A DNA stretch of 15,919 nt from assembly GCA_036493595.1 (NCBI GenBank), contig DASXPN010000116.1, forward strand, positions 1 to 15,919, in the 5' to 3' direction. The notes beneath the pieces are model-generated. The model worked only from the letters and a program-made list of their open reading frames with translations. It did not search any database and was not told where the DNA came from. This document shows positions 6,554 through 13,568 of this stretch, piece after piece. The translations under genes and the position numbers were made by a program. This DNA is from DATAES01 sp036493595 (GTDB lineage Bacteria; Actinomycetota; Acidimicrobiia; Acidimicrobiales; JACDCH01). Positions within the stretch are counted from its first letter, which is position 1; each line of letters opens with the position of its first letter.

Positions 6554-7630
6554 TCAGCCCGAGGCGGTCCTGCACACGTAGATGGCGTCGCCGGGGTCGC
6601 CTGGCGCGGGGAGCACCTGGACCTCGACGAACCCGGCGTCGCGCAGCAGGCCGAGCGCCAGTTGCTCACCGAACATCGTGCCGATACCAGCACCGCCATG
6701 AGCGAGCGACACCGTCATGCAATGCAGAGTGCTGATCGAATACAGGATCGGCGCCATCGGGTTGCCGATGTTGTTCTCGAGATCGTCGGCCGCGTGCGGC
6801 TCCTTCATGAACAGCAGACCACCGGGCGCCAGCGACCCGCGGATGTGCTCGAGCACCGCGGCGGGATCCACCTGATCGTGCAGCGCGTCGAACACGAACA
6901 CGACATCGAAGGGCTCTTCCGTGGTGAGCGTGGCGACGTCGCGCACCTCGTAGGTCACGTTGTCGACCTGCGCGCCGGCGGCCTCGGCACGCGCTCTCGC
7001 GATCGCTCCGTCGTCGAAGTCGAAGCCGACGAAGGTCGACTTCGGGTAGGCCCGCGCCAAGAGGACGAGCGCATGACCCGTACCGCAGGCGACGTCCGCA
7101 ACCCGCACGCCGGCCTCGAGCTGCTCGGTCAACCCGGCGACGAGCGGGAGGTAGCCGTCGATCAGCATCGAGTCGAAGAACAAGCGGCTGATCGAGTCCA
7201 TCACGTCGGTGAACTCCGGGCGGAACTCGGCGTACGGCACGCCCCCGCCCTCCCGGAAGGCCCGCGTCACTTGATGCAGGTGCTTGCCGAGATGCGTGTT
7301 GAGCGCGGCCATCGGCGCGAGGTTCATCGGCCCGTCGGTCAGCACGGCCGCACGAGCGGGAGGCAGCGTGTACGTCCGGTCGGCTGGGTCGTAGTCGAAG
7401 ATGCCCGCGGTGACGAGGGCGCCGAGCCACTCACGCACGTAGCGCTCGGTGAGTCCGGCACGGTCGGCGAGCTCCTGGCTGGTGGCCGCCCCGGCCGCTG
7501 CCGCGGTGAACAGGTTGGTTCGGTTTCCGATGTCGATCATGTAGCTGACCAGCGAGCCCGCGTAGATGGAAACCATCCGTCCGGCGAACTCCTCGACTTG
7601 GCTCTGATCGATGACGGCGGTGTCGGACAT
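6554..7630 (-). CDS. SAM-dependent methyltransferase with N-terminal winged helix (Rv2258c-like)
   Basis: The product (358 aa) starts with a winged-helix segment (about 12-95: LVSYMIDIGNRTNLFTAAAAG, SQELADRAGLTERYVREWLGALVTAGIFDYD) typical of dimerising small-molecule methyltransferases. The class I Rossmann domain follows: motif I VADVACGTGHALVLLA (about 176-191), motif II FVGFDFDDGAI, motif IV PFDVVFVFDALHDQVDPAAVLEHI and post-motif LAPGGLLFMKEP. The architecture matches Mycobacterium tuberculosis Rv2258c and O-methyltransferase relatives; the acceptor is unknown. ATG 7630 is preceded by GAGGGGG (complement of 7635-7641) at 4 nt. The gene follows the LuxR-type regulator on the same strand after an 88-bp gap that holds a copy of the 20-bp box, so it may have its own regulated promoter. 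Confidence 0.92.
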   Translation of the reverse strand: MSDTAVIDQSQVEEFAGRMVSIYAGSLVSYMIDIGNRTNLFTAAAAGAATSQELADRAGLTERYVREWLGALVTAGIFDYDPADRTYTLPPARAAVLTDGPMNLAPMAALNTHLGKHLHQVTRAFREGGGVPYAEFRPEFTDVMDSISRLFFDSMLIDGYLPLVAGLTEQLEAGVRVADVACGTGHALVLLARAYPKSTFVGFDFDDGAIARARAEAAGAQVDNVTYEVRDVATLTTEEPFDVVFVFDALHDQVDPAAVLEHIRGSLAPGGLLFMKEPHAADDLENNIGNPMAPILYSISTLHCMTVSLAHGGAGIGTMFGEQLALGLLRDAGFVEVQVLPAPGDPGDAIYVCRTASG

Positions 7631-7687
7631 GAGTCCCCCTCGGTGGGTTCGGGTCGCCCTCCATCCTCGACGAATGCGCCGTCGCGA

Positions 7688-7707
7688 ACATCCGTGGAAT
7701 CACGAGT
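7688..7707 (-). promoter_or_regulatory. Copy A of a 20-bp box shared by the two methyltransferase genes
   Basis: Read on the minus strand this is ACTCGTGATTCCACGGATGT, 19/20 identical to the plus-strand box at 10606-10625. It contains the dyad CGTGA-TT-CCACG (one arm mismatch). It lies in the 88-bp gap after the LuxR-type gene, 57 nt before the methyltransferase ATG at 7630. Confidence 0.75.
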
Positions 7708-7718
7708 CGTAGCCGGAT

Positions 7719-10586
7719 TCAGTCGTAGGTGATCGACGCGCTGAGCGCCGTGAGTTGCCCGCGGCTCTGCACGCCGAGCTTGTTCAGCAGTGATGACACA
7801 TGCGCTTCGACCGTGCGGACAGAGACGTAGAGCCGCCGGCCGATCTCCGCGTTGGGAAGCCCTTCGCCCACGAGGCGCAGCACCTCCACCTCGCGACTCG
7901 TGACCCCGTGTTGCGCGAGCCCGTCGGGGACGGTGCCGCTCGCTCGTTTGCGCCGGGGCACGGCGCCACCCGCTCGACGGAGCGCGGCGCGGGTGCGGTC
8001 CGCCTCGAATGACGCCCCGGCCGCTTCGTAGATGTCGAGCGCCTCTCGCAGCCAACGGGCGCGCGTGCCCTCGTCGGCCACTTCCGCGCCGACGACGCGC
8101 ATCACCGCGATGTCGAGCGGCATGTGTCCGGTCGCGGCAGCGATGGCGCGGTCGACCCCGTGGACGTCGCCGGCGAGGAGCGCATCGGCGGCCGCGACCA
8201 GGACGGGCCGGCCGTGCCACCGAGCCAGGTCGGGGATGGCGCGCGCTTCCTCCAAGGCTCGAGCCGCTTCGTCAGGGCGTCGCGCCGCGGCGAATGCCCA
8301 TGGGAGCCAGCACTGCCCGTCCATCGGCACCAGGCCCGGCATGGCGCGCTGGATCTCTCGGCCCACCTCGAGCCAATGGATCGCGTCGTCGTAGCGGTGG
8401 TCGCGCAACGCAATGTCGGCACGCATGCTCGCGGTGTGCAGCGTGAGGTCGGTCGTGGGCGCGAGCGCTTCGGCCTCGGCGAGCTGCTCCTCGATGTCCG
8501 CCGTGATGTAACTGGCAATCATCGCCCGTGCGGCCAAGAGGTACGCGAGCTGATCGAGCCGCAAGGCACGACACCGGGCAACGGCTTCGTCGAGCACGAC
8601 CAGCGCGGCCGGAATGTCGCCGTGCGTGCAGAGACCGATGGCGAGGTTCTCCTGTGCCCAGGACAACTCGATGAGCGCGCCCATCTCACTGGCAAGATCG
8701 ACCGCTTCGTGCAGCCGCTTCGGCGTACGACCCGCGAACAGCTCGACCTTGCCCAACTGCACGACCGCTCGCAGCTGTGCCTGCGTCCGCCCGCCGGCCG
8801 CGGCTTCGCTCGCCTGCTCGCCCCACGCGGCCTCGGCCCCTTCCCTGTCGCCGAGGTAGTCGAGCGCCCGTGCCGCGAGGTCGAGCGCGGCGAGGCGATC
8901 GTCGAGGCCGGTGCGGAACTCGGGATCTCGCACTTGTGCAGCGCGATCGAGCGCATGCTTCGCGTCGCCGCGTACCAGCGCGACACGACCATCGGCCAGC
9001 AGCAACAACGGCGCGGTGTCGCCACTCGCCAGCGCGGTCTCGATAACCGGCTCGGCCCGCTCGGGCTGCCCCGCCTCTATCGCGCAGATCGCCATGCGGT
9101 GCTGTCGAGGCGGCGTCGCACCATGCTCGGCGACGGTTGCGGCATCGCGATCCAAGGCATTCGTCCACCGCCCCTGTGCGGCCAGGGAGCGCGCCAGCAT
9201 GTCGGCAGCGGCCGCTCTTGTCGAGGGATCCCGCGCGCGGGCAAGCGCATCGAGCGCGGACTGCTCGGCCGCGAGCAACGCATGATCGGTGAGCCAGCAC
9301 TCCGCCGCGGCCACGAGCGCGCACGCGGCGCCGTCGTCCTCGTTCGCCGCTGCGAGATGGCGCGCCTTGCGTTCGAGCCGGCGCGGCTCCTGGCTCGACT
9401 CCGCGTCGAGCGCAGCCGCGGCGCGGCGATGCATCGTGTCGATGAGATGCGGCACGGTCGCGTCCAGCGCCGCCTCCCGGATGATGGCGTGCCGGAAAGC
9501 GATCGCGCCGCCCGTCGTCTCGAGCAACCCGACGCGGACGCCGGCCGCCAGTGCCTCTGCGATTGCGGCGTCATCGGAGGCCGCGACCGCGGTCATCAAT
9601 GCCGGCTCGAAGTCACCTACCACCGCGCCGGCGACGATCACGTTGCGCTCGCCGCGATCCAGTCCGTCGAGCCGCGCACCGACAAGGTCGCGGATCGTCC
9701 GCGGGACACTCGGCACGCCACCGCGCCACACCGTGCCGCCGTCGCCCGAATCGATGGTCCCGGCGCGCACGTGAGCGAGGAAGACCTCCTCGACCAGCAA
9801 AGGCACGCCGTCGGTCCGAGCGGCGATGTCCGCCACCAGCTCGGCGGGTGGATCGGAGTCGAGCAGTGCGGCGACGAGCTGGCCCACCTCGCGCTCGCCG
9901 AGCGACGCCAACGCCACCACCTCAGTGGCGCCGTCGCGCCGCAATGAGCGGACGACCTCGTCCGCCAACGTCGACTCGTCGGGGCGCAACGCACCGACGA
10001 GGGTCAATCCGTCCACCCCCGCGTTGGCGAGGTAGCGCACCGCCTCGAGGCTCTCGGGATCAGCAGACTGCAGATCGTCGAGCAGCACGACGACGCCGTG
10101 TTCGTCCTGCGCGAGCTTGCGCATCAGCTGCACGACGCCTTCGAGCGCGAGCAGCCGGAGCTGCGCCGCATCGACTGCACCGGTGACGCCGCCGGCGCCG
10201 GTGTTCGTGCCGGCTGCGAGCACCGGCCACTCCGGCAGCACGAGCGCAAGGCCGCGGTCGAACGGACCGAATGACGCGGGGTACGAGTGGGCCCGCAACC
10301 ACGAACGGAGCGCGTCAGCCACTACCCCGAACGGCGCGGGTGTCGCGATCGGCGCCCGCCCGGACATCACCGCCAAGTTCCTGCGCCGCGCGAACACACC
10401 GGTCTCTGTGAGCAGCCGCGTCTTGCCGATACCGCCTTCGCCCACGATGAACACACACGTCGCCCGCCTGTCGCGCGCGTTGCGGACCGCTCCGCGTAGC
10501 TCTTCGAGCTCCGTCTCGCGGCCAACCACCACCGACGCCCGGGTCACGCCCGCACGGGCACGCACGGGCGACAGTCTGCTCCGCAA
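7719..10586 (-). CDS. LAL-type LuxR family transcriptional regulator with AAA/NACHT-like ATPase
   Basis: The product (up to 955 aa) is a large ATP-binding LuxR (MalT-like) regulator. Its N-terminal ATPase has VVGRETELEELRGAV, Walker A GEGGIGKT (about 49-56) and Walker B GVVVLLDDLQSAD (about 164-176). The long Ala/Leu-rich middle (about 370-880) looks like helical, TPR-type repeats that usually sense a ligand or partner. The last 63 residues are a LuxR helix-turn-helix: TSREVEVLRLVGEGLPNAEIGRRLYVSVRTVEAHVSSLLNKLGV. The start is unclear: TTG 10586 gives the longest frame, GTG 10565 or 10547 are possible, and none has a Shine-Dalgarno. The gene is flanked by two methyltransferase genes whose upstream regions carry the same 20-bp box, making them its likely targets. 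The effector is unknown. Confidence 0.93.
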   Translation of the reverse strand: MRSRLSPVRARAGVTRASVVVGRETELEELRGAVRNARDRRATCVFIVGEGGIGKTRLLTETGVFARRRNLAVMSGRAPIATPAPFGVVADALRSWLRAHSYPASFGPFDRGLALVLPEWPVLAAGTNTGAGGVTGAVDAAQLRLLALEGVVQLMRKLAQDEHGVVVLLDDLQSADPESLEAVRYLANAGVDGLTLVGALRPDESTLADEVVRSLRRDGATEVVALASLGEREVGQLVAALLDSDPPAELVADIAARTDGVPLLVEEVFLAHVRAGTIDSGDGGTVWRGGVPSVPRTIRDLVGARLDGLDRGERNVIVAGAVVGDFEPALMTAVAASDDAAIAEALAAGVRVGLLETTGGAIAFRHAIIREAALDATVPHLIDTMHRRAAAALDAESSQEPRRLERKARHLAAANEDDGAACALVAAAECWLTDHALLAAEQSALDALARARDPSTRAAAADMLARSLAAQGRWTNALDRDAATVAEHGATPPRQHRMAICAIEAGQPERAEPVIETALASGDTAPLLLLADGRVALVRGDAKHALDRAAQVRDPEFRTGLDDRLAALDLAARALDYLGDREGAEAAWGEQASEAAAGGRTQAQLRAVVQLGKVELFAGRTPKRLHEAVDLASEMGALIELSWAQENLAIGLCTHGDIPAALVVLDEAVARCRALRLDQLAYLLAARAMIASYITADIEEQLAEAEALAPTTDLTLHTASMRADIALRDHRYDDAIHWLEVGREIQRAMPGLVPMDGQCWLPWAFAAARRPDEAARALEEARAIPDLARWHGRPVLVAAADALLAGDVHGVDRAIAAATGHMPLDIAVMRVVGAEVADEGTRARWLREALDIYEAAGASFEADRTRAALRRAGGAVPRRKRASGTVPDGLAQHGVTSREVEVLRLVGEGLPNAEIGRRLYVSVRTVEAHVSSLLNKLGVQSRGQLTALSASITYD

Positions 10587-10594
10587 TCGCGGTC

Positions 10595-10614
10595 ACCACG
10601 TAGCAACTCGTGGT
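10595..10614. promoter_or_regulatory. Inverted repeat in the divergent regulator/methyltransferase gap
   Basis: ACCACG and CGTGGT (6-bp arms, 8-nt spacer) form an inverted repeat that shares its right arm with the 20-bp box. The region thus holds three CCACG-type half sites at 10596-10600, 10609-10613 and 10616-10620. It may let the regulator bind next to its own promoter. Confidence 0.5.
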
Positions 10615-10625
10615 TCCACGGATGT
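10606..10625 (+). promoter_or_regulatory. Copy B of the 20-bp box shared by the two methyltransferase genes
   Basis: ACTCGTGGTTCCACGGATGT contains a perfect dyad CGTGG-TT-CCACG (10609-10620). It ends 59 nt before the methyltransferase ATG at 10685 and lies 20 nt or more upstream of the divergent LuxR-type gene. The near-identical copy at 7688-7707 has the same orientation and distance relative to its methyltransferase. Confidence 0.75.
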
Positions 10626-10673
10626 GGACAGGCGACCGCACTCGCATGATGATCGACAACACCGCGCCGAGCG

Positions 10674-10678
10674 AGGAG
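10674..10678 (+). promoter_or_regulatory. Ribosome binding site deciding the second methyltransferase start
   Basis: AGGAG sits 6 nt before ATG 10685. Earlier in-frame starts (GTG 10610, which lies inside the 20-bp box, and ATG 10646) lack a comparable site. Confidence 0.75.
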
Positions 10679-10684
10679 CCCGAC

Positions 10685-11551
10685 ATGTCCTTCGAAGACG
10701 TCATGGCCACAATGATGCGGTTTGCAACTGCAGCCGAAGCACTGGCTGCTGTCGGCGCCGAGCTGGCGCTGGCGCAGTCAGGCGAGAGTGCGCCGCCGGA
10801 GATCGTCGGTGCGCTCCGTGCAGTGTCGACCGCGGCCGATGTCGGCGATCTGGGTGAGATCCCGCCGCCGCAGCAAGCGATCATGCTGAGCGTCATCCGC
10901 ATGTACTTGCGACAGTCGGCCGACCTGCTCGAGGAGCCGAGTCGCGCGCCGGGGTGGACGTTCACCGATCCGACGATTCTCGACGGCTGGGGCCGAGGCT
11001 CGACGATGGTGCCCGCACTGATCGCGGCGGCTCATCCCGATCTCGCCCAAGTCGAGTCGCTGCTCGACGTCGGGACCGGAGTAGGCCTTCTCGCGGTCGC
11101 CGCCGCCAACCTGTGGCCGAACGCGTCGGTCGTCGGCATCGATCGTTGGGATCCGGCGCTCGACCGCGCCCACGCCAACGTCGAGCAGGCAAGGCTGCGT
11201 GATCGCATCACGCTGCGGCATCAGGCGTTGACCGACCTCGACGACATCGACACGTTCGACTGCGCGTGGATCCCGACGTTCTTCGTGACCGAAGCGGACC
11301 TCGAGCGCGCGCTCCCGGGCGTGCTTCGCGCCATGCGGCCCGGCGGTTGGATTGCCCTCGGCCGTAGGCGGACGATCCCCGACCCGCTCGCGGAAGCGAC
11401 CGCGGTGTTGCGCACCATCCGCGGTGGCGGCTGTGAGATCGACGAGAAGCGCGCCATCGAGTTGCTCGAGGCCGTGGGCTGTCACGACGTCCACGCCGCG
11501 CCGTCCGCAGGACCCGCGCCGCTCGAGCTCGTCCTCGGCCGGCGGGCCTGA
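10685..11551 (+). CDS. Class I SAM-dependent methyltransferase
   Basis: The product (288 aa) has a mostly helical N-terminal region (1-115) with no recognised domain, then a Rossmann methyltransferase core. Motif I is VESLLDVGTGVGLLAVAAA (about 123-141), with motif II ASVVGIDRWDPAL, motif IV DTFDCAWIPTFFVTEADLERAL and the post-motif MRPGGWIALGRRR. WTFTDPTILDGWGRGS just before motif I resembles the pre-core of small-molecule methyltransferases. The acceptor is unknown. ATG 10685 is set by the AGGAG at 10674-10678. The gene diverges from the LuxR-type regulator and carries box B upstream, so it is probably co-regulated with the methyltransferase at 6554-7630, although the two proteins are not obvious close paralogues. 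It is convergent with the esterase remnant, 4 bp away. Confidence 0.9.
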   Translation: MSFEDVMATMMRFATAAEALAAVGAELALAQSGESAPPEIVGALRAVSTAADVGDLGEIPPPQQAIMLSVIRMYLRQSADLLEEPSRAPGWTFTDPTILDGWGRGSTMVPALIAAAHPDLAQVESLLDVGTGVGLLAVAAANLWPNASVVGIDRWDPALDRAHANVEQARLRDRITLRHQALTDLDDIDTFDCAWIPTFFVTEADLERALPGVLRAMRPGGWIALGRRRTIPDPLAEATAVLRTIRGGGCEIDEKRAIELLEAVGCHDVHAAPSAGPAPLELVLGRRA

Positions 11552-11555
11552 AGGG

Positions 11556-11942
11556 TCAGGGAACCGAGTCGAACAAGTCGAGGATCTCGGAGGTGGCGTC
11601 GAACTGCTTGCCCGACGCTGAGTCCATCGGGTTGTTCTCGGCCTGCGCTCCACCCGGCCACTCGTGGGTTCCGCCGACCACAGTGTCGAGCACGACCAAC
11701 GTGCCGCGCACACAGCCGTCGTAGCGCTGGCGCATGACGCCGGGAAGCGGCAGCTCCTGCGACGGCGGCACCGTGCAGTGGTAGTGGTCGGCGTACCCGC
11801 CCATCGTGGTCTCGACCGGCGGGATCTGGACGGTCGAACCCGCCACCGTCCCGCCGAGGTACGGAACCTGTGGGTCTGCGGTACCGGCCACGACCAGAAC
11901 CGACGGCCCTGCGTCATCCGGACACAGCCGTGAGCCCGCGTG
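11556..11942 (-). pseudogene. C-terminal remnant of an LpqC/PHB-depolymerase-type esterase
   Basis: The 129 open codons encode SVLVVAGTADPQVPYLGG, then VRGTLVVLDTVVGGTHEWPGG and a final DATSEILDLFDSVP. These match the C-terminal half of the CE1/LpqC alpha/beta-hydrolase family: the catalytic Asp is in GTADPxVPY and the catalytic His in GGxHxWPGG. The N-terminal half with the oxyanion region and nucleophilic G-x-S-x-G is absent. Upstream in the same frame comes directly the TGA of the isoprenylcysteine-methyltransferase-like gene (11943-11945). I see no Shine-Dalgarno and no signal peptide; a GTG at 11891 could start only a 111-aa fragment. Without the Ser the product cannot be an active esterase, so I call it a truncated pseudogene left by a deletion. 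A short translated protein with another role cannot be excluded. Confidence 0.75.
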
Positions 11943-12545
11943 TCAGGCGGCGTGGGGGCCACTGACGCGAGGAAGGAAGCGACCGGTCGTCGCCGCCCAA
12001 CGCGCGAAGGCGTCGCCGTGGGCCGACTGCAGGTGTGGCTCCTCGACGCGCCGCACGACCGCATCGATGGCGACGACCACTGCGACGAATCCGACGACGG
12101 ACGCGACGTTCGGGACGAGCAACGTGAGCCCGGCCGCGAACGCGAACATCCCCGTGTAGATCGGATTGCGCACGACTCGGTACGGGCCGCGCGTCACGAG
12201 CGCGGTGCGTTCGTCCGCGTCGACGCCAATGCGCCATGACTCACCCATGGCCAGCTGCGACCACATGGTGAACGCGATGCCGGCGACGGCCAGCACGGCG
12301 CCGGCGACGGCGAGCGCGCCACTCGATACGAGCCGGCCGGTCCCGGTCAAGTCGAGTACCGCCGCGACGACGAACGGGACGGCGAAGGCGATCACCGCCA
12401 CGCGGCCGCCACCCGCGGGCCCGCGGCGGAACGGGCTGTCTCCCGTCCTGCGCACGTGGATCCACGAGCGCAGGCCGACGCACACAATCCCGAACGCCAC
12501 CAGGAGCACGATGCTGATCGGCACTGCCATGTCGGACGCTTCCAT
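11943..12545 (-). CDS. Membrane methyltransferase, isoprenylcysteine carboxyl methyltransferase (ICMT/PEMT) family
   Basis: The product (200 aa) has about five hydrophobic segments (about residues 5-25, 46-66, 72-94, 128-148 and 150-165). The family hallmark is RGPYRVVRNPIYTGMF (about 119-134), followed by a C-terminal EEPHLQSAHGDAFARWAATTGRFLP; in ICMT/PEMT enzymes these bind SAM at the membrane face. Bacterial members methylate small or lipid substrates that are mostly unknown; protein prenylcysteine is unlikely to be the substrate here. ATG 12545 is preceded by a GGGAGG-type Shine-Dalgarno at about 7 nt on the minus strand. The gene diverges from the ABC exporter genes; the shared gap holds the perfect inverted repeat at 12583-12610, 37 nt from this start, suggesting joint control. 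Confidence 0.88.
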   Translation of the reverse strand: MEASDMAVPISIVLLVAFGIVCVGLRSWIHVRRTGDSPFRRGPAGGGRVAVIAFAVPFVVAAVLDLTGTGRLVSSGALAVAGAVLAVAGIAFTMWSQLAMGESWRIGVDADERTALVTRGPYRVVRNPIYTGMFAFAAGLTLLVPNVASVVGFVAVVVAIDAVVRRVEEPHLQSAHGDAFARWAATTGRFLPRVSGPHAA

Positions 12546-12582
12546 TTTCTGGCCTCCCCAGCCGGCCGCCCGTCCGGGCAGC

Positions 12583-12610
12583 GTGAGTGTTAGGTTACCC
12601 TAACACTCAC
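12583..12610. promoter_or_regulatory. Perfect inverted repeat (12-bp arms, 4-nt centre), candidate operator
   Basis: The arms GTGAGTGTTAGG and CCTAACACTCAC pair completely around TTAC. The repeat lies 37 nt from the ICMT-like start and 70 nt from the ABC ATPase start, in their divergent gap. A possible minus-strand -35 (TTGACC, complement of 12612-12617) abuts it. The length and symmetry fit a TetR-type repressor site; no such regulator gene is in the window. It has no T-tract, so it is not a typical intrinsic terminator. Confidence 0.75.
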
Positions 12611-12680
12611 CGGTCAAACCGGACAACCCATCGGCCTGCGGTCGGCGAAGTCCGCCAGGTCCAGGGTTAGCGTTTCGCTG

Positions 12681-13568
12681 GTGGCGGCGATCGAGACCGA
12701 GCGACTGACCAAGCGCTACGGCCACACGACCGCGCTCGACTCCCTCGATCTCGTCATCGAAGAGGGTGAGGTGTTCGGCTATCTCGGCCCGAACGGCGCC
12801 GGGAAGTCGACGACGCTGTCACTGCTGCTCGGGTTGATCCGTCCGACATCGGGCACGGCGGCGATCTTCGGTCTCGACGCCTGGGACGACGCGCCCGCGA
12901 TCCATCGCCGCCTCGCCCACGTACCGAGCGAGGCCAACTTGTGGCCGACGCTCACCGGCGCGGAGACGTTGCAGTTCCTGGCCAACATCCATGGCTCGGT
13001 GGATCACGCGTACCGCGACGAGCTCGTCGAGCGTTTCGAGCTCGTGCCCGACAAGAAGGTGCGGGCCTACAGCCACGGCAACCGCCAGAAGGTCGTGCTG
13101 ATCGCGGCGCTGGCCAGTCGGGCCGAGCTGTTGCTGCTCGACGAACCGACCACCGGGCTCGATCCGCTGATGGAACAGGTCTTCCAAGCTTGCGTGCGCG
13201 AGGCCCGCGAACGAGGACAGACGGTGCTGCTCTCGTCGCACATCATGAGTGAGGTCGAAGCGGTGTGTGACCGCGTGGCGATGTTGCGAGCGGGACGCAT
13301 CATCGAGTCCGGCCGGCTCGAGGTGCTGCGCGGGCTCGCCGCGCTGCACGTGGCCGCGCAGCTCGACGGTGAGCCACCTGATGTGTCCGGACTCGACGGC
13401 GTCAGCAACGTGGTCGTGGACGGCAAGACGCTCGAGTGCGACGTCGCCGGCTCGATGGAACCACTGCTGCGCACACTGGTCGACGTCGGCGTGCATCACA
13501 TGACGACACGCGAGCCGTCACTGGAGGAGCTGTTCGTCTCGCACTACGGCAAAGGGGACGGGCGGTGA
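12681..13568 (+). CDS. ABC exporter ATP-binding protein
   Basis: The product (295 aa) is the ATPase half of an ABC-2-type exporter. It has Walker A GPNGAGKST (36-44), a signature in the variant form YSHGNRQKV (about 130-138) instead of LSGGQ, Walker B LLLLDEPTTGLD (about 150-161) and the H-loop SSHIMSE. The C-terminal 80 residues end in EPSLEELFVSHY, usual for DrrA/CcmA/YhaQ-like drug exporters. GTG 12681 is chosen. No Shine-Dalgarno is seen; TAGCGT at 12668-12673 could be a -10 for a leaderless transcript (weak). It overlaps the permease gene by GTGA (13565-13568). The substrate is unknown; the YSxGNRQK form is common among tetronasin-type exporters of actinomycetes. Confidence 0.95.
   Translation: MAAIETERLTKRYGHTTALDSLDLVIEEGEVFGYLGPNGAGKSTTLSLLLGLIRPTSGTAAIFGLDAWDDAPAIHRRLAHVPSEANLWPTLTGAETLQFLANIHGSVDHAYRDELVERFELVPDKKVRAYSHGNRQKVVLIAALASRAELLLLDEPTTGLDPLMEQVFQACVREARERGQTVLLSSHIMSEVEAVCDRVAMLRAGRIIESGRLEVLRGLAALHVAAQLDGEPPDVSGLDGVSNVVVDGKTLECDVAGSMEPLLRTLVDVGVHHMTTREPSLEELFVSHYGKGDGR

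Noticed and set aside
6509..7732. Plus-strand open frame (407 codons) opposite the winged-helix methyltransferase
   Set aside because: The translation is low-complexity and lacks family motifs; the minus-strand frame has all methyltransferase motifs and a Shine-Dalgarno.
8124..9947. Long plus-strand open frame (607 codons) opposite the LuxR-type gene
   Set aside because: It is a GC-rich antisense shadow; its translation is Arg/Gly/Val-rich with no domain, while the minus strand encodes a complete ATPase-HTH regulator.
11661..11680. ACTCGTGG-GTTCC resembling the 20-bp methyltransferase box
   Set aside because: Only the first half matches and only with an inserted base; the bases code for the conserved GGTHEW segment of the esterase remnant.
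10778..12064. Minus-strand open frame (428 codons) across the second methyltransferase and esterase remnant
   Set aside because: It is out of frame with both recognised proteins and its translation is Arg/Ser/Pro-rich with no motif.
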